In this document: piece by piece, positions 1-10,514 of the stretch
How the letters are laid out: every line of letters begins with the position of its first letter
Position numbering within the stretch: the first letter of the stretch is position 1
Assembly (NCBI RefSeq): GCF_047511655.1
Contig: NC_133398.1
Span: forward strand, 110,252,332 to 110,316,331
Reading direction: 5' to 3'
Length of the DNA stretch: 64,000 bases
From: Castor canadensis
Taxonomy: Eukaryota > Chordata > Mammalia > Rodentia > Castoridae
Translations under genes and position numbers: made by a program
Notes under the pieces: model-generated
Told to the model about the DNA's origin: nothing
The model's database searches: none
What the model saw: the letters and a program-made list of their open reading frames with translations, nothing else

Positions 1-175
1 AACAATGACCTTCCCTTTGTTCTACTTAATTGTAGTATCTTAGTAAATTATAGAGTGAAAATTTCTTTATTACATGTGTGGATTGTTTTAGTTTCATTTC
101 TAATGTATTTTTGCTGAACACTACCACTTATAGTAATATAATTGAGCTTGTCAATATCTTGTTGGATGCTTTCAT
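1..175. other. AT-rich flank left of the TULP3 retrocopy
   Basis: This non-coding AT-rich sequence precedes the left copy of the direct repeat that bounds the TULP3 retrocopy. It would have been continuous with position 3864 onward before that insertion. I see no gene or recognisable repeat family in it. Confidence 0.5.
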
Positions 176-189
176 CTCAAAAGGTCTTT
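176..189. repeat. Left target-site duplication of the TULP3 retrocopy
   Basis: The 14-base string CTCAAAAGGTCTTT is identical to 3850-3863. The two copies bracket exactly the GC-richer block that contains the TULP3 pseudogene. On the sense strand of the retrocopy the repeat begins with an A run (AAAGACC), as expected after cleavage by the L1 endonuclease at a T/A-rich site. Confidence 0.85.
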
Positions 190-232
190 TATCATATATA
201 TATCTATATTGAGATATAAAGATGTATACTCT

Positions 233-238
233 TTTATT
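233..238 (-). promoter_or_regulatory. Candidate polyadenylation signal AATAAA of the retrocopied mRNA
   Basis: The minus strand reads AATAAA here, about 45 bases before the left target-site duplication. That fits a cleavage site followed by a degraded poly(A) tail. AATAAA is common in such AT-rich DNA, so position is the main argument. Confidence 0.45.
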
Positions 239-1861
239 TATGTAGCATACAAAATGTATAAATAAAATTTATGCAAAACCAATCACCTGCACACTCAAGC
301 AGGTGATTGAGGTGAATGTACATGGAACTGGGGTCTCCAGCTCTAAGCTGGAGAGAGCAAGAGGAAGCATATTAGAGCCTGTTGTCCTGCTGTGGGCCTG
401 ACCCCAACACTGTGATACCCACAAATGGAGATAAGTGGACATGCTCTGGATCATTAGTATGTCAGGACATTGCAATAGGGGTGTGACAGGTGTCAGGGTA
501 ATTTTATAAATGAGGCACTTGATAGGAAGGAAGCCTGAAGTGGAAAGTCATGTCAAAACAAACAAGTAGGACCTGCAGATGGGGCCCAGCAGGGGTTCCA
601 ACTCCCACTGTCCTTCTGTGAGTCACATGGCTTTGATATGGCATGAGGAGAAACAGGAAGTGAGGAGGAAGGGCTAGTACCTTGGAGCAGCAGCTTGGGA
701 CCTAGACTGTGGAGGTATTCTCAAGATGGGATGAGAAAGGAACCAATGAAGAGTTGTCAACTGCTGGAAGGCCTCAGCAGGAATCTCAGCACCCATATGC
801 CAGTGGATGTTGGACAAAGGGCCCCACATGGCCCAAGAAGTTCTTCAGAGCGAGGTCTGTGAGCTGCTTCTCACCAAGCCCTCTTGTGCCTTTCCTGCCG
901 TGACATAGACACTTTCTGTGCATTAGGTTCCCTGGCCTACCCTGCAGCAAGTGTGTGTGACCTCCATGCTAGTGGCACCATAATAACAGTGTGGTAGTCT
1001 TCCTTCAGCTGTGAAAGCAGCTATCAAATGCCCCTCAGTCCTCTGAAGAGTGAATTTTTTCAGCCAAAACTTAAATGAAGACAATTAGAGAAAATTCCAG
1101 TATTGTTAACAGATTTGGCCACAGCCACTTCAACTGAGATTGGTACCCCTGACCTGCTCTGTGGGATGACAAGGAAGGGAGACTGGTGTCAGAGACTTCT
1201 CAGCCCACACTAACCAGCCAGCTTGTAAAAGCAAATGTCACACTCCCTCAGATGAGGAAGCCCAAGTCCAGGTTTGTTCCTAGTGTATGGGTCAAGTGCA
1301 GGCACTGCCCTCTCCCAGAATGATGTCACCTGTGGGGAGTCCAGGTGAATAGACTTTTTTTCTCTGCCCTAATAGTAGATGACACTGCAGAACCATCATC
1401 ACCACAAGGAGGTAAAGCTATGCCACAGTGCTACAGTTTGAGTGCCTCTTAATCCACAGGGCTTCTGTGTCTGTCCTCACTCATGATTTCACAAGCTCAG
1501 GTCCACTCTGGAAGAAGCTCAAGCCCACAGATTATACAGACATACTTGAAGCAAGGGCAGCAGACCAGAGCTCACATGTCAAGTCTAGCCTGCTGCCTTT
1601 TTGTCAACAAAGTTTTATGGAACTCAGCCACATTCCTGTGTGAAAGGGTTATGGCTGCTTTTGTGCTACCAAAGCAGATGTGAGTAGAGTGAGAGAGACT
1701 ATGAGGCCATTGGTGGAAAATGTTTTCAGGCTCCTGTCCTGAATACTAAATGCAATTTTTGAGACAATCCCTCTATGACCTCTCTGAAAAGGTCTTCAAA
1801 AAAAGTGACTGAAGTATTTAATCATAGAATCTGATTCTGCTGCACATTTCCTAACACAGGA

Positions 1862-1863
1862 AA

Positions 1864-1910
<47 letters not shown>
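1862..1910. repeat. (CA)n microsatellite
   Basis: An almost pure CA dinucleotide run of about 48 bases. It abuts the SINE fragment at 1911-1990 and probably grew from that SINE's A-rich tail. Confidence 0.95.
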
Positions 1911-1913
<3 letters not shown>

Positions 1914-1990
1914 TCTGCAGTGCTGGGATTGCATTCAGGACCTCAGGCATGCTAGGCCTGCAGTCTCACCATGGAGCACCTCCCCATCCC
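1911..1990 (-). mobile_element. SINE fragment (ID/tRNA-related type)
   Basis: On the plus strand it reads TGCTGGGATTGCATTCAGGACCTC, then CATGCTAGG, then a block like CTACCACTGAGC...CCCCATCCC. This is the reverse complement of the box A/box B region of rodent ID-like SINEs. It lies inside the inferred TULP3 3'UTR. Either it inserted after the retrocopy landed or it was already in the parental 3'UTR. Confidence 0.6.
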
Positions 1991-2301
1991 ATGGAAACTT
2001 CACTCCTGAGGCAGTGTCTGTTGGGCAGTGACCTCATAAGTCCTGGATGTGCCCTGGATGATAGCCAATCTGTGCTTTCAACAGTCTCTCTTCCATGCTG
2101 AGCCATGATCACTGACCAGGTCTCTGAAGCCCAGAGAAAATGTGTGTGTATGCATATGTGTGTGATACAAAAACAGATGCACATGCACATGGGACACCCA
2201 CTTGGTGTTTGGTTATTCCAAAAGGGGCAAACTGTTGTTCTCCACATCCTGGGGCAGGGTGAGGAAGGCAGTGAAAAGTCCTAGATCTGCTGGCTGTCCA
2301 T

Positions 2302-3781
2302 AGTTCACATAACAAACTTACTGTTGAAGCTTGAAAGCCTGATGGCAAAGGCCTGAAGTGCACACAGCGTATTGTTGTTGTAGTCCAGTGTGAAGATGTC
2401 CTCTGCCACACATCCAAATTCCATGACTATGTAATCAGGGTCAATCCCGTGGACTATCAGAAAGTTCTTCACAGATGCCTGAGTGGCCCGACCATGGAAG
2501 TTGTGTTAGGATTGAATGTTTTAGTTCCACATGGGGGTCTTGAGCAGTTCAAACAAGTTCTCCATGGTTTTGTTTTACCATTGTGAAAGCAAACTCTCTG
2601 GTCATTCCTTGGCTGTAATAGGATCCATTCATGATTCAGATTCATCCATGAAATAATCACAGCTTCCTAGGACCTTTAAATCCAAACCCATTTGTTTCAT
2701 AACAAATGGCTGATAGCTTCTGCTGGGTGTGGGCCTTTTCTACCTGGCCCTGGGTTGTGACTGAGCTGAAACCATGGTCATACACTGTGAACTTGGTCCC
2801 CATGAGGTTTGATCTAAGTTTGTCAATGTAGCAGTCCTCTTTTTGAGATAAATCTGTTGGGTCAGTGGAGATAAGATAATTTGATGTTTTGCTCTTTTTA
2901 CACGTTCTACCTGAAAGAAGAAATATCTTCTGGTTCTTGTATTTTTCCAAGTGCATATAGTAGGTGGGGAAGAGACACTAATCCATTCCTTTCTTGTCCC
3001 TGGTTACTCAAAACTTTAAGGTGATCGATTGAGGGGGGTGCTATATGCAAAGTCCTTTAAGTTTTCCACTTCTCCCAGCTGGTTGTTCACTTGTTAGGCT
3101 ATTGTACTAAAAGCTCCTGTATCTGTGGTTAATTTCTAGATGGATGCAGAATTGGGTCTCTGTTTCTGAATACAGTGATTGCAAAATTATTTTTCTCTGT
3201 CTTCCTCACCATTGGTCTTCTTGTCAAAGGTCAAGCTACAAGAGATACCATGCTTTTGGAGAATTTCTTGAAGGTCCAGCTTGGAAGCAGTGTACAGAGC
3301 ACTTTCCTCATCCACATTTCCTTCAGTGTGCTCTTCCATAGCAGAGGGGCCCACTGAGAGAACATGCAGTTTGGTTTCCAAACAGTGAGTATCTGGTTTC
3401 AAGAAGGCAGCTAGACCATCAGTGCCTGGAAGGATGCTAACTTGGTCCTTATTGTCCATCTCAGACTCCTCCTGCCTTCTCTTAGGTCTTGGAAAAGGGT
3501 ACCACCACAGAATTGAGCTTCCTAAATACACAATATGGAGGATGACATTGGTATATGGGGTCTGAGGATCCACCAGAAGCCTGTGCTCCTAGATACCTCT
3601 TGGCTTCAGACACCAGAGCCTGAAGTGCTTTGGCTGGACTATGAGGGGCTCTAGGCACTTCTTTCACTGCTTCTTCTCCAGAAGTACCCTCTGATTGTAC
3701 AATTTAAGTTTGAAGCTTCATGGTCGCATCTTCAAAGCCACTGTCTCTATGGGATTTGAGGCAATAGTGTGAAGACTCCAT
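2302..3781 (-). pseudogene. TULP3: Processed pseudogene of TULP3 (tubby-like protein 3)
   Basis: The minus strand encodes, without introns, the TULP3 protein from its start to its C-terminus. The initiator ATG equivalent is 3781-3779 (MESSHYCLK...MKLQ), followed within a few codons by a TAA. Recognisable blocks follow in order: TPYTNVILH near 3550, TASKLDLQEILQKHGIS near 3270, RPNSAS near 3155, LKDFAYS near 3055, [10 protein letters not shown] near 2955, [15 protein letters not shown] near 2815, [14 protein letters not shown] near 2690, NLNHE and RPRND analogues near 2620, and a tubby C-terminal stretch to SSFNSKF near 2315. Stops, for example in RKGMD* near 2975, and frameshifts near 2657 and 2515-2560 break it. 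TULP3 normally binds PI(4,5)P2 through the tubby domain and IFT-A through its N-terminus to deliver receptors to cilia. This copy cannot encode that protein. TULP3 fits better than TUB because of the N-terminal blocks. Confidence 0.9.
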
Positions 3782-3849
3782 GCCAGCCACCAGGTCCAGA
3801 TAATCAGATGCCACTGCTAGGGTGGCACCTCTGGCTGGCAGCCCAGCCA
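3782..3849 (-). pseudogene. TULP3: Probable 5'UTR remnant of the TULP3 retrocopy
   Basis: This GC-rich sequence lies immediately upstream, on the minus strand, of the pseudo-initiator ATG and runs to the right-hand duplication. It is best read as the transcribed 5'UTR and suggests a full-length or nearly full-length reverse transcript. Confidence 0.6.
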
Positions 3850-3863
3850 CTCAAAAGGTCTTT
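3850..3863. repeat. Right target-site duplication of the TULP3 retrocopy
   Basis: An exact 14-base copy of positions 176-189 at the 5' end of the retrocopy. Beyond it the composition returns abruptly to AT-rich. Confidence 0.85.
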
Positions 3864-4534
3864 CTGAAGTAACCTAAACTTACTTTATATTTATAGTCTA
3901 TATAGACTATACAGAAGACTGTATAGTTGTTCCTTGTTTACTTGGCTCTTAAAACCACCTGGAGTTGTTGGGTTTTATTTTTTGCTTTTTTCTATGATAA
4001 TAAGTCAATACATTTTAATTACCAGTTAAGGAATTAATGCATTTATTCACTGTAATTGCAGTTCTACAGGAAGCAAATAGTTCATTGATCCATTTGTTTG
4101 CTTGTGATTTCAAGGTTATGACAAAGAGATCTAATGTGTTTCTCTGTGTACCATTGAATACTATCTAATGATTGTATCATGAGTAAGCTAAAATAAATGT
4201 CATAAATAAACAAGCTCTAAATTTTTATTGTAGCATCAAAATTACATTGTATCTCAGATTAATTGCTTCTTTCAAAATTAGCAAAAATACTTTTCATTAA
4301 ATGCAAAATATTACTCTCATGGTATACACATTTCCTTCTAAAGTTGGAAATGGTTGGTACTGCAATTTTACTTAATAACATGTCTTTCTATATCATTATA
4401 AAAGTGTAATTGATATTTGCATATTGACCATTTACACAGAAGCCTTTTAAATACTCACAAATTATAGAAAAGGTTTTGCACATTTCATAATATTTTCTAC
4501 ATGTGTAAGCCCTTCATCTGTGAATTCAAATTGT
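3864..4534. other. AT-rich non-coding sequence
   Basis: I see no gene or recognised repeat family. A 20-bp perfect palindrome centred on TATA lies at 3892-3911. Confidence 0.5.
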
Positions 4535-5067
4535 AGTGGTTAGTCTTAATTGTCTACTTAGTTGATTTGTAGAATCCTAGGAGATTATTAAAGTATATTT
4601 CTGGTTGTATTTGTAAGTGTGTTTCCAGGAATAATTGGCACATGGGACAGAAAATGAGGAGGTAACACCTAACCTGCATGTGATTTGCAACTTCCAATTT
4701 TGTAGATTTCCATGTGAAATGAGGAAAACCATCCATCTCAAGAAAACACCATTCTTCCTGAACAGGTGTGTCTATTGTGGGTATCATAAACTATATGCTT
4801 CAGACTCCCAGCTATTCAGCCTTTTAATGTGGCCTCACATAAGTGATTTTCTGCAGAGATTCCAGGACTTCATCCTCAGACTGGAGTTGCAATATTGGTA
4901 TCACTTCTCAGGCATCCAGCTTTGTTGTCTAAGGAATTATTGGGTTTTCTGTCTCTTTAGGATACATACAGCAGTCCTTTGGATATGTGGCTTCAATTAC
5001 TATAAGAGAATTTAATAAATCCTAATTTTTCTGTTCCTCTATAGAACCTACAGCTAAGACATATTTA
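4535..5067 (+). repeat. Old dispersed mammalian repeat, family not named
   Basis: The block starts with GTGGTTAGTCTTAATTGTCTACTT and continues with GTGTTTCCAGGAATAATTGGC. It ends with TAATAAATCCTAATTTTTCTGTTCCTCTATAGAACC. That order (a GTCAACTTGA-like start, a GTGTTTC block, a CAGACTGGA block, and a TTCTGTTCCTCT.GAGAACC end) resembles a widespread ancient mammalian repeat whose name I do not recall with certainty. The 126-codon frame at 4635-5015 lies wholly inside it and is judged fortuitous. Confidence 0.4.
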
Positions 5068-6239
5068 GGGCTGAAATTGATTCTAGTGAAATTTAATTAT
5101 AAGGAAAAATTAACTCAAATGCCTTTAGGGGTTTCTGTAGTTGGCTTTCTAATTTGATTAGAATTACCTTTCCTAAAGAATATCCTTATTGTGGTATACT
5201 GAACAATGATAATCTTTGATATGAACAAAATGAATACCTTTAAAGATCCTAAATCACCACATGTGAGAGAGAAGGGATGTATTGAGTCTACATAGACCCT
5301 TTGAACATTTCTGGAAAGCCAAGAATATAATAAACATAACCAATATCAGATGATTGCTTCTTACATCTCTGGAAAAAGAAATTACATATATGAATGAACT
5401 AATAAATTCAATTACCCAGTCTCAGGAGTGTATAAATAACCTAAAGTCTTGATTGTGTGCCCTGAAAAAGATTCTCCTTTGGCAATAAGTCTGAAGCTGC
5501 CTAAAACCAAGCATAGTTATGGAGTGAAAAATTATGCAGATTAACTCTTTGCCTTAGGTGGTGTCTAAAATTAAGGTGAAGTCACTCTTTTGAAGAGAAT
5601 GAGGTCCTATGAATTGGTATGGATACATGTGGGATGATTCTGATGAGTCAAGGTACAATGAATGTATAAATTATAATCTGTCCAGAGGATTGTGTGTGTT
5701 TGTGTATCTGATTCTGTTAGTATTTGAAAAAATATTTATAATTAAGTATAATAATTTTAAACTTTACTCTTATGGCCTGAAATATGAAAATGAAAGATTA
5801 GTAAAGATCCTTCTTTTTAGTTTGAACAGGTAGAATGAAGCCAGTCTGTAAGTGTAAGCTCTATTCTTCTTGAAAAAAGTGTCTATTAAGGCTCTCATAA
5901 CTCATAAAAATCAGACTACACATTTTTCAGCCTTCCATTCTGGATGAACTCCAGCAACTGTTCAGGGACTTTCCAAACTTTGAGCCTCAGCCTGGAGCTT
6001 CACCATTTCTTCCCTGTAGTTGAATGATTTTCGTATATTGTTTTAAACTTCTTTATTTTACTGATGAGTTTCTTTTGTTGTGATGTTTTCTTTATTTTAG
6101 CCCAGGAATGGATGTAGGATTAAAATTTTTCAATCATTGCAAAAAGGAAATAATAGATTTGAAAAAAGTCATGAAGATTAGGCACTAGCAGCTAAAAACA
6201 GTGTTGGGGAAATTTTCAAAAGGTCAGAAAATTTGCAGA
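5068..6239. other. AT-rich non-coding sequence
   Basis: I see no supported gene. A weakly GC-richer patch at 5930-6020 may be a fragment of an old repeat, but I could not place it. Confidence 0.4.
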
Positions 6240-7010
6240 TATATAAATGGGCATGATTGGAACAGTTTGAATGGTCAAAAATATCAATCATCTCTAAAGT
6301 GATAAATAGATTCAATGCAATCACAAGAAATTCCAAAAGGTATTATAAGAAGGTATAATATAAAAGGAAATTCGATGGATAAAGAAGAGGTGAAATGATT
6401 TTTAAAAGGAAAAGAAATGTGAGAGAGAATCTTTGATACCTAACTTCAACACTTATGATAAAGCTACAATAACCAATGAAGTGTGGTATTGATGCCAATA
6501 CACATCAATAAACCAATGATATCACACATTATTGATTTTTAGAAGAGGTTCAATCATACTTGAGAGTAAAAAGGATAGGTTTATTCAGCAAATTATATTA
6601 GAAAAACTGAATATTCACAGGCAAAAAAAATGTTTCTATACTTCTTGCCATAAACAAAAATGAAGTCATCCCCCATGGTACAAGGGATGCCACTTGGGTT
6701 TGGAACGAATGGGTTCAGTTGGACCATCAACTCTCCAGGGGCTTGGAAAGGTATACCTGTTACCCACTTTTTCCAATTTATTTCTCCTCCATAAATAACC
6801 TAAAAATAAAAGTAAATTCAAATGCATTTAAATGTAATTATTAAATAGACAAATCCAAAATGTAAAAATATTATAGAAAACAGGGAGAATATTTTGGTGA
6901 TCATATATTAGGTGAAGATTTCCAAGTTTAGGCACAATAATTTTGATTCATAAAAAGATCAATAAATAATTTTGATTTATTCAACATGTGAAACTTCAGC
7001 TTTTCATTTT
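6240..7010 (+). mobile_element. Decayed L1 fragment (ORF2 C-terminal part)
   Basis: Segments match the familiar L1 order. First comes TATCAATCATCTCTAAAGTG...AGATTCAATGCAATC near 6280-6325. Then CTACAATAACCAATGAAGTGTGGTATTGATG...ACACATCAATAAACC near 6460-6515. Then ACAGGGAGAATATTTTGGTGATCATATATTAGG...AAGATTTC near 6875-6925. These correspond to the region after the reverse transcriptase. It is heavily diverged, with no usable frame. Confidence 0.65.
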
Positions 7011-7029
7011 CATATTAACTGGATTCACT

Positions 7030-7547
7030 TACTTTATAAAATAGTGAATTTCACTACAGTATTTTCATGATTACATACAATACACTTCAATCAAACTTAG
7101 AATACATAGGGGTCTATGTTCCCCTCTCCCTTCTTCCTGACTCTAGAAATAGCAAATATTACACTTTGTACACTCTTATTTGTTTTTGACATATGAGAGA
7201 AAACACATATTTGTCTTTCTGAGTCTAGCTTATTTTGCTTAATCTAATGATTGCAGTTCCTTTCATTTTTCTGCAAATGACATAATTTCAGTCTTCCTAG
7301 GGATGAATAATATTTCATTGTGTAAGTGCACCATAATTTCATCATCCATTTACCTATTCTTGTGCATATATTTAAGCCTTCCCTCCATTATTGGGACAAT
7401 TTCAACAAGGTTTATTTTTCTATTTTCATATATGGATATAAAATACATCTAACATATGCATGCTAAATATCCTTTTCTTGTGCCAACCCCTCTCACTGAT
7501 ACCCAAACCCAGAAAAGATTTATTTTTCTCTCCTGCCCTTTGTAGTT
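7030..7547 (-). mobile_element. Older L1, 3' part, left of the nested L1
   Basis: The plus strand reads as reverse-complemented L1 ORF2 terminus and 3'UTR: GTCTAGCTTATTTTGCTTAATCTAATGATTGCAGTTCC near 7225-7265, then CCATTTACCTATTCTTGTGC near 7345. The last 11 bases (7537-7547, CCTTTGTAGTT) recur at 14407-14417, so the younger L1 split an older 3'UTR here. More than one old 3' end may be present. Confidence 0.6.
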
Positions 7548-10072
7548 CTTTTAAAAAATTATTCATTTATTCACATGTGCATACATTTCTGAGTCATTTC
7601 TCCCCATGGCTCCCCTCCCCCACCTTCCTGTCCTCAGTTCCAGGCAGGTCCTGTTCTGCCTTTATTACTAATTTTGTTGAAGAAAAGACAAGCCTAATAA
7701 GGAAGACAAAGCATTTTTGCTAGAAGAGTTAAGGAGAGCTATACAGAAATATTCCTAGCATTGCTTTCGTGTACACATGTGTTATAACCCATGTTAATTC
7801 ATCTCTAAGTAATCTTTAAACTGGTTACTGATCCCCTTCTCATGATAACCTCTGTCACTTTAAGGTTTCTGTATTATCTCCTCCGGAATGGGAACATCAA
7901 ATGTTTTGATGTTTTGGGTTTTCTACCTATTCTTATATCTCCCTTATGTGCCTTCCCTTGTCATTTGACCAAAGTCCAACCACATTGCTGCATTTGTCCT
8001 AGATCTAAATTCTGCATGTGAGGAAGAACATATGATATTTGGTTTTATGAGCCTGGCTGACCTCACTCAGAATGATGCAATCCAGTTCCATCCATTTACC
8101 TGCAAATGATAAGATATCATTCTTCTTCATGGCTGAGTAAAATTCCATTGTGTATAAAATCACATTTTCTTAATCCATTTATCAGTAATGGGGCAACATG
8201 GCTATTTCCATAATTTGGCTATTGTGAATACTGCTGCAATAAACATGGGTGTGGAGGTGCCTCTGGAGTAACCTCTGTTGCATTCTTTTGGCTATATCCT
8301 TAAGAGTGGGATTGCTGGCTCCTATGGCAGATCTATATTTAGATTTTAAACAAGCCTCCAAATTTTTTTCCAGAGTGCTTGCACCAACTTGCATTCCCAC
8401 CAGCTGTGTACCAGGGTTCCTTTTTTCCCACATCTTCACCAACACATATTGTTGGTGGTGTTTTTGATGATGGCTATTCTAGCAGGGGTAAGGTGGAACC
8501 TTAGTGTGGTATTGATTTACATTTCCTTCATGTCTAGAGATGCTGAGCATTTTTTCATGTACTTTTTAGACATTTGAATTTTTTCTTTTGAGAAAGTTCT
8601 GTTTAGTTCAGTGGCTCATTTCTTAATTGGTTAATTGATTTTAGGAGAGTTTAGTTTCTTAAGTTCCCTGTATATTCTGATTATCAGTCCCTTGTCTGAT
8701 GTATAGCTGGCAAATATTTTCTCCCGCTCTGTGAGTGGTCTCTTCAGTTTAGAGACCATTTCTTTTATTGTGCAGAAACTTTTTAATTTTATGAAGTCCC
8801 ATTTGTCCATCCTTTCTGTTAGTTGCTGGGCTGCTGAGGTTCTATTGAGGAAGTCTTTGCCTATACTTGTTAGTTCCAGAGAGTTTTCTGCTTCTTCCTG
8901 TACAAACTTCAGAGTTTTGGGTGTGATATTTAGGTCCTTGATCCAATTTGAGATAATACAATAACAGGGTGATTGACATTGATCTGGTTTCTGTTTCTTG
9001 CAGATGGGTAACCACTTATCCCAGCAACATTTGTTGATGAGGCTGTCTTTTCTCCATTGTATATTATTGGCACCTTTGTCAAAAAGTAGGGTGGGTATAG
9101 TTGTGTCACTTCATATCCAGGTCCTATATTCTGTTCCACTGGCCTTCATGTCTGTTATTTTCCCAGTACCATGCTATTTTTATTGCTATTGATTTGTAAT
9201 ATAGTTTGAAGTCAGGTATTGTGATACCTCTAGCATTGCTCTTTTTGCTGAGAATTGCCTTGTCTATTCGCAGTCTCTTGTGCTTCCAAATGAACTTTAG
9301 GGTAGATTTTTCAATCTGTGTGATGAATGTCATTAGGATTTTAATGGGAATTGCAGTAAACATGTAGATTGCTTTTGGTAGTATAGCCATTTTTACTATG
9401 TTGATTCTACCAATGCAAGATCATGGGAGATCTTGCCATCTTCTGTAATCTTCCTTGATCTCTTTCTTCAGGAGTTTGTAATTCTCCTTGTAGAGGTCAT
9501 TTACATCCTTTGTCAAATTTACTCCTAGGTATTTGGTTTTATTTTCAGGCTATTGTGAATGGAATTTTTTCCATGTATTCCTTCTCAGTTTTTTCATTGT
9601 TGGTGTATAGAACAGCTAATGATTTTTGTAAGTTGATTTGTACCCTGCCATCTTTCTGTAGCTGGTAATGGTGTCTAAGAGTCTTTGGGTAGTGTTTTGT
9701 GGGTCTTTCATATATAGGATCATATCATCTCCAATAAAGATATTTTGACAGTTTCTTTACCTATTTGTATTCCTTCTATTTCTTCTTCTTGCCTAATTGC
9801 TCTGAATAGAAATTCCAGTTCTATGTTGAATATGAATGGAGATAGTGGGCACCCTTGTCTCATTCCTGATTTTAGGGGGAATGGTTTCAGTTTTTCACCA
9901 TTAAGTATGATGTTGGCAACTGGTTTGTCATATGTAGCCTTTACAATGTTGAGGTACATTTTTCTATTCCTAATTTTCTTAGAACTTTTATCATGTAATG
10001 GTGTTGGATATTGTCGAAGGCTTTTTCTTCATATATTGAGATGATCAAGTGGTTTTTGTCTTTGTTTCTATT

Positions 10073-10078
10073 AATGTG
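10073..10078. repeat. 6-bp target duplication, left of the solo LTR
   Basis: AATGTG occurs here and again at 10509-10514. The L1 sequence reads through cleanly if one copy and the LTR are removed. Confidence 0.9.
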
Positions 10079-10508
10079 TGTTGGAGCAGGCAGTGGGACC
10101 ATGCCTGTGTGAGTTGGTATCTGGCCTTGTGAGAAAGCTCTAAGGAACTGAGGCAAAGATCACAGAACCAAACATCCAGAAAAACAATGATCAAGATTCC
10201 CCAGATAGCTTTGTGTCCTTCAGATGTAAATAAGAAAGGTTATGCTGACCATGTGCTTCTTCTGCTTCTCTGTTCCCATTTTAAAGGGGACATAACAAAG
10301 AGTTAATTTTAACTGTGCTTCCCTGTACTAATGTAACCTTGCCATGTAATACTTGGCATTCTTTTTCTGACCAAATGCTCTCTGTGAAAAAGGAGTTTAT
10401 AAAAATCAGAAGTAATGTTCATTAAAGTGACTATTGAGCACACACTTGGTCATCAACTAATTTTTTCTGGCTCTGGTCACTGAGGTCCAGGACAAGAAAT
10501 GGCATACA
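10079..10508 (+). mobile_element. Solo LTR of an endogenous retrovirus (ERVK-like)
   Basis: The 430-bp element begins TGTTGGAGCAGG and ends GGCATACA, so it has the TG...CA termini of an LTR. It has exact 6-bp target duplications. A TATA-like TTTATAAAA lies near 10398-10406 and ATTAAA at 10433-10438, giving U3, a short R and U5 in plus orientation. A TGTTGG start with 6-bp duplications is typical of class II (ERVK/IAP-type) LTRs. There is no internal viral sequence, so it is the product of LTR-LTR recombination. It interrupts L1 ORF2 in the opposite orientation. Confidence 0.88.
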
Positions 10509-10514
10509 AATGTG
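10509..10514. repeat. 6-bp target duplication, right of the solo LTR
   Basis: An exact AATGTG copy of 10073-10078. L1 sequence resumes here (GTGCTATATTACATTTATTG). Confidence 0.9.

Larger units (their letters stand above)
190..2301 (-). pseudogene. TULP3: Probable 3'UTR part of the TULP3 retrocopy
   Basis: This block is clearly richer in G and C than both flanks. It lies between the end of the TULP3-like coding remnant and the left 14-bp duplication, so I infer that it is the 3'UTR of the retrotransposed mRNA, about 2.1 kb. A minus-strand AATAAA lies at 233-238. The sequence between it and the duplication (about 190-225) is AT-rich and microsatellite-like, as expected of a decayed poly(A) tail. 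The short open frames here are not conserved with anything I know. A SINE and a (CA)n tract interrupt it at 1862-1990. I cannot confirm the 3'UTR identity without the parental transcript. Confidence 0.6.

Noticed and set aside
2302-3781. Functional TULP3-like gene
   Set aside because: No introns, an early stop after about two dozen codons, further stops and at least two frameshifts: a processed pseudogene.
3892-3911. 20-bp perfect palindrome as a regulatory site
   Set aside because: It is AT-rich and stands alone in non-coding sequence; chance and slippage are adequate explanations.
4635-5015. 126-codon open frame as a gene
   Set aside because: It lies wholly inside an old dispersed repeat, has no recognisable domain, and its codon content follows the repeat.
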